Below, piece after piece: positions 58,191 through 64,000 of a stretch of DNA of 64,000 nucleotides. The translations under genes were made by a program, and so were the position numbers. The stretch spans positions 1 through 64,000 of the forward strand of contig NZ_QKOB01000001.1 in NCBI RefSeq assembly GCF_003226535.1, in the 5' to 3' direction. Source of the stretch: Meiothermus sp. Pnk-1. Lineage in GTDB: Bacteria > Deinococcota > Deinococci > Deinococcales > Thermaceae. The notes beneath the pieces were generated by a model, which saw only the letters and a program-made list of their open reading frames with translations, did not search any database and was not told the origin of the DNA. Within the stretch, counting starts at the first letter, position 1. Each line of letters starts with the position of its first letter.

Positions 58191-58715
58191 TTACGAGGCG
58201 GGCTGGGCCTTCCCGGCAGGGGCGATCACCATGTTCATGTCGCGCCCGGCCATCTCGGGCTTGAGCTCCACTACGGCAGCGGGACCCAAGTCGGCCACGG
58301 CCCGCTCGAGGATCCTCGAGCCCAGCTCGGGGTGGGCCATCTCGCGACCACGGAACATGATGGTGATCTTGACCTTGTGTCCTTCCTCCAAGAAGCGCCT
58401 GACATGCCCCAGCTTGGTCTGGTAGTCATGCTCGTCAATCTTGGGGCGGAACTTGATGCTCTTGACTTCGGTGCGCTTGGCCTTTTTGCGGGCTTCCTTC
58501 TCGGCTTGTTGCTGCTCATAGCGCCATTTGCCATAGTCAAGAAGCCGCGCCACCGGCGGCACCGCGTTGGGGCTCACCAGCACCAGGTCGTAATCGCGCT
58601 CTTGCGCCATGCGCAGCGCCTCGCGGGTGTCCACCACCCCCACCTGGTTGCCCTCTTCGTCGATGAGCCGCACCTGGCGAACCCGGATCCGTTCGTTGAT
58701 GGGTACGTCCTTTAT
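58191..58715 (-). CDS. infC: translation initiation factor IF-3
   Basis: 174 residues. INERIRVRQVRLIDEEGNQ opens the N-domain; RFLEEGHKVKITIMFRGREM and the closing MAGRDMNMVIAP are diagnostic. Thermus IF-3 begins one residue before KEYLINERIRV; here that codon is ATA at 58715, with AGGTGA four bases upstream. No ATG, GTG or TTG is found at the right place, so an ATA start is proposed, in line with the non-AUG starts used for infC autoregulation elsewhere. Confidence 0.93.
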   Translation of the reverse strand: MKDVPINERIRVRQVRLIDEEGNQVGVVDTREALRMAQERDYDLVLVSPNAVPPVARLLDYGKWRYEQQQAEKEARKKAKRTEVKSIKFRPKIDEHDYQTKLGHVRRFLEEGHKVKITIMFRGREMAHPELGSRILERAVADLGPAAVVELKPEMAGRDMNMVIAPAGKAQPAS

Positions 58716-58800
58716 AAACTCACCTCTCCTCTCTTTGGCGATGCTACGCCAATGAATCCAATTGCCGGGTGCAACCCAAAGCTCTTGGATTCTGTCTTCG

Positions 58801-58829
58801 AGTGTACACGACGCTCTAACCCGAATCAA
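58801..58829 (-). promoter_or_regulatory. infC operon promoter
   Basis: On the minus strand TTGATT (58829-58824), 17-base spacer, TACACT (58806-58801). Gives a leader of about 80 bases before infC. Confidence 0.7.
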
Positions 58830-58840
58830 CGCAGCGAGCC

Positions 58841-58861
58841 CCCTCCTCTAGCAGGGGAGGG
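58841..58861 (-). terminator. hairpin after the aminotransferase gene
   Basis: CCCTCC/GGAGGG with a 9-base loop, 26 bases after the aminotransferase stop and just before the infC promoter. No strong U-tract. Confidence 0.45.
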
Positions 58862-58886
58862 TGGTAGGCTATACGCCGCACGTCGT

Positions 58887-60014
58887 TTACCGGACCCCTA
58901 GGACCGCCGCCAGCCTCTGGATGCCTTCTGTCAGCTCGGCAGGGTCATAGTAGGCAAAGCAGAGCCGGAGCGCGTGAGCGAAGTGGCCCTGGCTGGAGAA
59001 CCTGACCCCTGGCTGGTAGCGAACCCCGGCCCGTATGGCCTGTTTCAGCAGGGCTTGGGCGTCAAGAGAGGGGTCTAGCTCGAGCCAGACGAAATACCCC
59101 CCCTCAGGGGCATAGCGGGGCCTCAGCCCAGCCCGGTTTAGGGCCTCCAGCATTGCCCCTAACCGCTCGCGGTAGGTGTGGCGCAGCCTTTGCAGGTGCT
59201 GGTCTTGCAGGCCTAACTCCAGGGCGCTGCGCACGATGGCCGAGGTGAAGGGGTTCAGCCCACCCCCGCTGGCTACCAGGCCGTTCTGGATGAGCCTTTG
59301 CAGTAGCGGTGGGGCTGCCTGTATCCAGCCCAGGCGCAGCCCAGGGGCCAGGATTTTGGAGAATGAGCCCAGGCTAAGCACGGTGTTCGCAGCGGCGAAG
59401 CTGCCCAGCGGAGGGGGAGGATCCCAATAGTAGTGGAGCAGCTGGTAGACCTCGTCGGCCACGATCAGAAAACCGTATTCCTGGCTCAGCTCCACCAGCC
59501 GCGCGCGGCGCTCTTGGCCCAAGCTGACTCCGGTGGGATTCTGGAAAGTGGGGATGGTGTAGACCAGCGTGGGCCGGTGCCGTTGAAGGGCGGCCTCGAG
59601 CGCCTCCACATCCAGCCCCTGTTCATCGGTGGGGATGGCCACCACCTCGAGGTGATGGTCCCGGAAGATCCCTAGGGAGAGGAAATAGGTGGGCTCCTCG
59701 ACAAAGATCACCTGGCCGGGTTGGGTGAAGGCGGCGCAGATCAGATCCAGTGCCTGGGACGCCCCCGCGGTGATAAACAGCCCCTCCGGCTCGGCGGGGA
59801 AGCGGTAGTGCCGGGTGAGGAATCGGGCCAGCTCGGTGCGGAAGCGACCGTCTCCGGGCTCGGCCCCGTATTGCAAGAAGGTGGAATCTCCCTGAGAGAG
59901 GCGATGCTGGGCGGCTTGGCGCAGCAGCTCCAGCGGCAAGAGGCTCAGGCTGGGATGCCCCACCCCGAGGTCGATCACCCCCTTGGAGATGCGGGTCTGG
60001 GTGGTCTCGAGCAT
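58887..60014 (-). CDS. PLP-dependent aminotransferase (class I, LysN-like)
   Basis: 375 residues. DLGVGHPSLSLLPLELL, FITAGASQALDLICAAF, TIPTFQNPTGVSLG, DEVYQLLHYY and the PLP lysine in LGSFSKILAPGLRLGWI fit the 2-aminoadipate/MocR-like aminotransferase group, without a DNA-binding domain. Last gene of the binding-protein operon, three bases after the ATPase gene. It may transaminate the imported amino acid. Confidence 0.9.
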   Translation of the reverse strand: MLETTQTRISKGVIDLGVGHPSLSLLPLELLRQAAQHRLSQGDSTFLQYGAEPGDGRFRTELARFLTRHYRFPAEPEGLFITAGASQALDLICAAFTQPGQVIFVEEPTYFLSLGIFRDHHLEVVAIPTDEQGLDVEALEAALQRHRPTLVYTIPTFQNPTGVSLGQERRARLVELSQEYGFLIVADEVYQLLHYYWDPPPPLGSFAAANTVLSLGSFSKILAPGLRLGWIQAAPPLLQRLIQNGLVASGGGLNPFTSAIVRSALELGLQDQHLQRLRHTYRERLGAMLEALNRAGLRPRYAPEGGYFVWLELDPSLDAQALLKQAIRAGVRYQPGVRFSSQGHFAHALRLCFAYYDPAELTEGIQRLAAVLGVR

Positions 60015-60017
60015 GGC

Positions 60018-60755
60018 TTAATGGTGTAGCACGCGCTGTAAAAAGGTGCGGGTGCGCTCATGGGTGGGGTTGTGGAAGATCACCTGGGGGGGAGCCTGCT
60101 CGAGGATCTGTCCTTGGTCCATCACGACTACTCGGTCGGCTACTTCTCGGGCAAAGGCCATCTCGTGGGTCACCACCACCATGGTCATGCCGCTTTCGGC
60201 CAGGCCGCGCATCACGTCCAGCACCTCACCGACCATCTCCGGGTCGAGGGCGCTGGTGGGTTCGTCGAAGAGCATGATCTTGGGCTCCATGGCCAGGGCC
60301 CGGGCGATGGCCACCCGCTGCTGCTGCCCGCCCGAGAGCTGGGCCGGGTACTTGTGGGCCTGGTCGGCGATGCCCACCCGCTCGAGCAGCTCCATGGCCT
60401 TCTGCTCAGCTTTCTCCTTGGGCCACCGGCGGACTTTCTGCGGGGCCAACGCTGCATTTTGCAGCACGGTCATGTGGGGAAAGAGGTTGAACTGCTGGAA
60501 GACCATCCCTACCTCGCGCCGCACCGCCTCGAGGTTTTTGGCCGAGCGGAGAGGGATCCCGTCCACGATCACCTCACCCTGCTGAAAGTCCTCGAGGCGG
60601 TTGATGCAGCGGATCAGGGTGGACTTGCCCGAGCCCGAAGGCCCCACGATCACCACCTTTTCGCCTGCGGCTACCTCGAGGTTCACTCCCCGCAGCACGT
60701 GCAGCCGGCCAAACCACTTGCTGAGCCCTTGGATCTGGATGATGGCCCCGCTCAT
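60018..60755 (-). CDS. polar amino acid ABC transporter ATPase (GlnQ-like)
   Basis: 245 residues, RBS AAGGAAGG. Walker [19 protein letters not shown], signature [17 protein letters not shown], Walker [15 protein letters not shown], His loop [17 protein letters not shown]. Start overlaps the agmatinase-like gene stop. Works with the permease at 62276 and binding protein at 62961. Confidence 0.95.
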   Translation of the reverse strand: MSGAIIQIQGLSKWFGRLHVLRGVNLEVAAGEKVVIVGPSGSGKSTLIRCINRLEDFQQGEVIVDGIPLRSAKNLEAVRREVGMVFQQFNLFPHMTVLQNAALAPQKVRRWPKEKAEQKAMELLERVGIADQAHKYPAQLSGGQQQRVAIARALAMEPKIMLFDEPTSALDPEMVGEVLDVMRGLAESGMTMVVVTHEMAFAREVADRVVVMDQGQILEQAPPQVIFHNPTHERTRTFLQRVLHH

Positions 60756-61699
60756 CTGCCTTCCTTTTTGCGCAGGGCCAGCAGCGAGAGCAACTCGTAC
60801 ATCAAATTGCCTCCCAAGTAGGCGGTAATCTCGCCGGGATCGAGCGCCGGTAGCACCTCCACCACATCGGCGGCTCGGAAATTCAACCCGCGCAGCCCCC
60901 GTACCAGCTGGACGATCTCGCGGCTGGTGAAGCCGTCTACCTCGGGGGTGCCGGTCCCGGGGGCGTAGGCTGGGTCTACCGAGTCGATGTCGATGCTGAT
61001 AAAGCACGGATGTGAGCCCACCCGGCGATGGATGCGTTCCAGGGCGGCCTCGAGGCCGATCTCTTGGAGCTCGTACATGGTGATGAGCTCGTAGCCGAGA
61101 TCGCGGGTGCCCTGATAGTCCTCGGGGCCGTAGTTGGAGCCCCGGATCCCCACCTGGATGGACCGGTGGGGGTCCACCAGCCCCTCTTCCACCGCGCGGC
61201 GGAAGGGGGTGCCGTGGTTGTACTTGCGCCCGAAATACTGGTCCAGGGTGTCCAGGTGAGCGTCGATATGCACCAAGGCCAGCGGACCGTACACCTTGGC
61301 CAGGCCGCGCAGCTCGCCCAGGGTGACGGAGTGGTCGCCGCCCATGGCGATGGGGGTGACCCCAGCCCGGGCGATTCGCTCGAACTCGGCTTCGATGCGG
61401 GCGTAGGTGTCCTCGATGTAACCCGGCACCACGGGCACGTCGCCGTAGTCCACCCCGGAGAGGTAGTCGAAGAGCTTGATATCCCAGTAGGGGTTCCAGG
61501 GCCTGAGCATGATCGAGACCCGGCGGATGCCCTCGGGGCCAAAGCGGGCTCCGGGGCGGTGGGTGGTGGCGTCATCCCAGGGGATGCCCAGCACCACAAA
61601 GTCTACATTCTCCAGGGTGCGCACGTGGGGCAGCCGCATGAAGGTGCGCACCCCGGCGAAACGGGGAGACTCGAGGGAGTCGGCGGGTTGGTATTTCAT
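60752..61699 (-). CDS. agmatinase/ureohydrolase family protein
   Basis: 315 residues. Binuclear Mn sites in [21 protein letters not shown] and [20 protein letters not shown]. Hydrolyses a guanidino group to urea: agmatine, aminopropylagmatine (as in Thermus) or guanidinobutyrate are the likely choices. RBS GGAGAGG; encoded inside an amino-acid-type ABC transporter operon, which favours a role with an imported guanidino compound. Confidence 0.9.
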   Translation of the reverse strand: MKYQPADSLESPRFAGVRTFMRLPHVRTLENVDFVVLGIPWDDATTHRPGARFGPEGIRRVSIMLRPWNPYWDIKLFDYLSGVDYGDVPVVPGYIEDTYARIEAEFERIARAGVTPIAMGGDHSVTLGELRGLAKVYGPLALVHIDAHLDTLDQYFGRKYNHGTPFRRAVEEGLVDPHRSIQVGIRGSNYGPEDYQGTRDLGYELITMYELQEIGLEAALERIHRRVGSHPCFISIDIDSVDPAYAPGTGTPEVDGFTSREIVQLVRGLRGLNFRAADVVEVLPALDPGEITAYLGGNLMYELLSLLALRKKEGR

Positions 61700-61710
61700 G
61701 CTTTCCTCTC

Positions 61711-62274
61711 CTAAGGGGCAGGGCTCAGCACCCATAGCACCACCGCGCGGCTTTTGCCCAGGTTGCGCCAGGTGTGGGGCTCTCGTCCGGGGAAGGTCAG
61801 GCTGTCGCCGGGGCATAGGGTGTAACGGGCCTCGCCCACGGTGAACTCCAGGCTCCCCTCGAGCACCGTGATGAAATCGGTGTTAGTAGGGAAGCTGTAG
61901 GGCTCTTTACCTCCGTGGCCGCCGGGCTCGATCTCGGTGCGCAAGACCATGATCTCCCCGTTCAAGCCCCGGGAGAGGATGAAATCCCGTGCCCCCTGCC
62001 CGCCGAAGTGGGCCCGGGGAGCCTCCTGAGCCCGCACCAGGTTGGTTTGGGGAGGGTCGAAGAGCGAGCCCGGCTGGATACCCAGCGCCCCGCAGACCTT
62101 GAGCAGCGAGGCCACCGACGCCGTCGCGGCGTCGCGCTCGAGGCGGCTGATAAAAGACTTGTCCAGTCCGCTGCGCTCGGCGACCTGTTCCAGGGTCAGG
62201 CCCTTGCTCAAGCGGGTGGCCCTTAGCCGTTGGCCAATAGGGAAGGGGACAGGTGAGGGGCTGCTCCGGGGCAT
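61711..62274 (-). CDS. XRE-cupin transcriptional regulator
   Basis: 187 residues. HTH_XRE (LRATRLSKGLTLEQVAERSG, DKSFISRLERDAATASVASL) followed by a cupin domain (PGGHGGKEPYSFPTNTDFIT, GDSLTFPGREPHTWRN). Regulators of this type often control polyamine or amino acid genes (PuuR-like). Probably binds the repeats at 63751-63776. Confidence 0.93.
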   Translation of the reverse strand: MPRSSPSPVPFPIGQRLRATRLSKGLTLEQVAERSGLDKSFISRLERDAATASVASLLKVCGALGIQPGSLFDPPQTNLVRAQEAPRAHFGGQGARDFILSRGLNGEIMVLRTEIEPGGHGGKEPYSFPTNTDFITVLEGSLEFTVGEARYTLCPGDSLTFPGREPHTWRNLGKSRAVVLWVLSPAP

Positions 62275-62275
62275 C

Positions 62276-62926
62276 TCAGCGCACCTGCCAACGAGCCTCC
62301 AGCCGCCGCGCTACGAAGCTTAGCGCCAGGGTCATGATCAGGTAGATCAGCGAGACCGCCAGGTACATCTCGAAGGGCTTGAAGGTACGGGCCGAGACGA
62401 GCTGCCCGGCCCGGGTTAGCTCGATCACCGCGATGGCCGAAAGCAACGAGGAGTTCTTGAGCAGGGCGATCCCCTCGTTGACCAGCGGAGGGATCACCCG
62501 GGTGAAGGCCTGGGGCAGGATGATGTAGCGCAGGGTCTGGGTGGGGCTGAGACCCAGGGAAAGCGCGGCCTCGCGCTGGCCCTTGGGGATGCTCTGGATT
62601 CCTGCCCGCAGGATCTCGGCTACATAGGCGCTGGAGTTGATGCTGAAGGCGATCACCCCGGCCACGAACTCGTTGATCTGCTGCTGGATAAGCTGGGGAA
62701 TGCCGAAGAAGATCAGGAAGATCTGCACCAGCAGCGGGGTGCCGCGCAGTAGCTCGATATAGCCCAGGGTCAGCGCGGAAAGCCAGCGCATCGGGGACAT
62801 GCGGGCCAGCGCCACCAGGGTGCCCAGAAGAACCCCGAAAACTAGCGAGAGCGCGGTGATGCGCAGGGTTACCCAGGCCCCCTGGAGCAAGAACGGCAGG
62901 CTATCGCGGATCAGGCCGAAGTCCAT
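62276..62926 (-). CDS. polar amino acid ABC transporter permease (HisM-like)
   Basis: 216 residues, about five membrane segments. Conserved GAWVTLRITALSLVFG, YIELLRGTPLLVQIF and EAA loop REAALSLGLSPTQTLRYIIL. Only one permease gene is present, so the channel is probably a homodimer. Confidence 0.95.
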   Translation of the reverse strand: MDFGLIRDSLPFLLQGAWVTLRITALSLVFGVLLGTLVALARMSPMRWLSALTLGYIELLRGTPLLVQIFLIFFGIPQLIQQQINEFVAGVIAFSINSSAYVAEILRAGIQSIPKGQREAALSLGLSPTQTLRYIILPQAFTRVIPPLVNEGIALLKNSSLLSAIAVIELTRAGQLVSARTFKPFEMYLAVSLIYLIMTLALSFVARRLEARWQVR

Positions 62927-62960
62927 ACGAAAGGCTCAGCGGAGGGAAGGGGCGAGCCCC

Positions 62961-63704
62961 CTACTTGAACCACTTGGCGGCCAGCTCATCCATCTTGCCG
63001 ACCCTCTCCAGCTTCTCGATGGCCGCATCGATGGCCTGGCGCAGATCGCTACAGTCTTTGCGCAAGGCTAGCCCGGTATCTACCTGGTTGAGTTCGGCCA
63101 CGATCTTGAGGTCGGGGTATTGCTTGAGGAAGGCCCGGCCTACGAAGCGATGCACGATGAGCGCGTCGGCTTGGCGGGTGTTCACCGCCAGCGCGGCGTC
63201 GGTATAGAGATTGTAGGACTTGACCTCGGCCCCCTTGACCCCGCTGGCGATCTTTTCCTGGGCGCTGCCGATCTGTACCGCTACTTTTTTACCGGCTAGG
63301 TCCTCGAGCTTGCTGATCCCGCTGGTCTCCTTGCGGGTGATGATCACGTTGGGTCCGGAGATATAGGGCCGGGAGAAATCCACCGACTTCTTGCGCTCCT
63401 CGGTGATGGTGAGCCCAGCAGCGATAACATCGATCTTCTTGGAGAGCAAGGCTGGGATCAGCCCGTCGAAGCTCTGCCCGATGAAGTTGACCTTGAGGCC
63501 CAACTCCGCCCCGATGGCGTTGAGCAAGTCCACGTCGAAGCCGATGATCTTGTTGTCCTTGTCCAGCGACTCAAAAGGGGGGTAGTCGGGGCTGGTGCCA
63601 ACGCTCAGGCCGTTGGCCCTAGCGTTGGCCAAGCAACCCTGGGCTAGAGTAGCGGAGGCTCCCAACATCCCTACCAAGACCATTGCCACGATACTTTTGC
63701 GCAT
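62961..63704 (-). CDS. amino acid ABC transporter substrate-binding protein
   Basis: 247 residues, RBS AAGGAGG. Signal peptide (RKSIVAMVLVGMLGASATLAQ). SBP family 3 marks: LSVGTSPDYPPFESLDKDNK, GFDVDLLNAIGAELGLKV, DVIAAGLTITEERKKSVDFS. Ligand residues are consistent with a polar or basic amino acid. First gene of the operon. Confidence 0.94.
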   Translation of the reverse strand: MRKSIVAMVLVGMLGASATLAQGCLANARANGLSVGTSPDYPPFESLDKDNKIIGFDVDLLNAIGAELGLKVNFIGQSFDGLIPALLSKKIDVIAAGLTITEERKKSVDFSRPYISGPNVIITRKETSGISKLEDLAGKKVAVQIGSAQEKIASGVKGAEVKSYNLYTDAALAVNTRQADALIVHRFVGRAFLKQYPDLKIVAELNQVDTGLALRKDCSDLRQAIDAAIEKLERVGKMDELAAKWFK

Positions 63705-63736
63705 GCTTTCCTCCTTACCGTACGAACGGTGGGGGC

Positions 63737-63765
63737 AGTTTAGCATGTATTTGCTCTATAAGCAA
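63737..63765 (-). promoter_or_regulatory. promoter of the binding-protein operon
   Basis: On the minus strand TTGCTT (63765-63760), 17-base spacer, TAAACT (63742-63737). Transcription would start about 26 bases before the ATG at 63704. An inverted repeat ACCGT/ACGGT (63717-63730) lies in the leader. Confidence 0.6.
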
Positions 63766-63776
63766 TATTATTTGCT
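63751..63776. promoter_or_regulatory. TTGCT/AGCAA operator-like repeats
   Basis: Alternating units TTGCT (63751-63755), AGCAA (63761-63765) and TTGCT (63772-63776) form overlapping dyads over the -35 box and spacer. Likely target of the XRE-cupin regulator in the operon. Confidence 0.5.
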
Positions 63777-63877
63777 ACCTGTGCAACATCATGCGCGAAA
63801 AGCTCGATGGAGCCTTGTGCGGTAAAAGTTGGTGGGGTGCCCGGAGCGTGGACCCGGCTGCTGTGGAACGCATGGAC

Positions 63878-63910
63878 AAACGTCGTACGCCTACGAGGCG
63901 TACGACGTTT
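63878..63910. repeat. perfect 14-bp stem, loop 5, GTACGAC-type
   Basis: Arms AAACGTCGTACGCC and complement enclose TACGA. It follows the stop of the partial gene at 63928 (minus) and could terminate it. The core GCGTACGACG recurs at 24505-24515 and 52347-52360. Confidence 0.6.
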
Positions 63911-63927
63911 GAGATCCGCTAGGTGGC

Positions 63928-64000
63928 CTAATTGGGAACTTGCAAGGAGTGCTCGAGGTTGTGGCTTTCGAAATTCACCGCCCCTGCCGGCACCGGTCTG
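63928..64000 (-). CDS. C-terminal end of an unknown protein (partial)
   Basis: The frame from the window edge reads RPVPAGAVNFESHNLEHSLQ, then VPN and TAG at 63930-63928. The composition is protein-like but too short to identify. The perfect hairpin at 63878-63910 lies just downstream. Confidence 0.45.
   Translation of the reverse strand, partial: RPVPAGAVNFESHNLEHSLQVPN

Overview
The window looks like chromosome of a Meiothermus/Thermus-type bacterium (Deinococcota), most likely Meiothermus or the M. silvanus lineage. The reasons are high G+C with very frequent CTCGAG sites, a Thermus-type competence pilin cluster ending in a ComZ-like protein, futalosine-pathway MqnB, and many promoters whose -10 box lies 6-7 bases before the start codon (leaderless mRNAs). 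The assignment rests on recognised gene families and style, not on a database search.

Layout. 1-5486: the end of a transposase-like gene, then a minus-strand block with a response regulator, a sensor kinase, two secreted DUF5666-type proteins and a Dus tRNA-dihydrouridine synthase. 5631-11308: three minor prepilins and a ComZ-like pseudopilin, then convergent ispH and dprA. 11563-14712: era, a PIG-L deacetylase, a hexapeptide acyltransferase and an unknown membrane-anchored protein. 14713-18000: a decayed accessory island with an IS5-type remnant, an orphan LuxR regulator, frame-broken thioredoxin-fold and Cys-rich peptide genes, and an A+T-rich DUF4282 gene. 18029-20131: a NarL-type two-component pair.

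20392-28754: purine operon purB-purC-purS-purQ-HAD-purL-purF, read leftward, with 7-base-periodic stem-loop repeats between its genes and a long leader containing a possible small ORF. 28755-35148: a six-gene export operon (two TolC proteins, a periplasmic adaptor, MacB-type ATPase and permease, a secreted Gly-rich protein). 35526-38054: a secreted protein and an OmpR/BaeS-like two-component pair that may control the export operon. 38107-42072: HAD, carboxymuconolactone-decarboxylase-like, Nudix, cold-shock protein, fatty acid desaturase and surE. 42166-53652: TPR proteins, TRIC channel, ispF, HD protein, FUN14 protein, MTHFS-like protein, Pit phosphate transporter with DUF47 partner, acyl-CoA dehydrogenase, cysK, slyD, a cyclase and mqnB.

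53842-55670: a 19-residue peptide gene with its own RBS and terminator, followed by an ABC-2 transporter; this is one of the best candidates for an undescribed system. 55672-58715: a PlsY-like/acyl-ACP-reductase-like fusion, then infC-rpmI-rplT; infC appears to start at ATA. 58887-63704: an amino-acid/guanidino-compound operon (binding protein, permease, XRE-cupin regulator, agmatinase family, ATPase, aminotransferase) with clustered TTGCT/AGCAA repeats at its promoter. The window ends inside a gene on the minus strand.

All calls were made by eye from translations and nucleotide patterns. Functions of unrecognised genes are left open.
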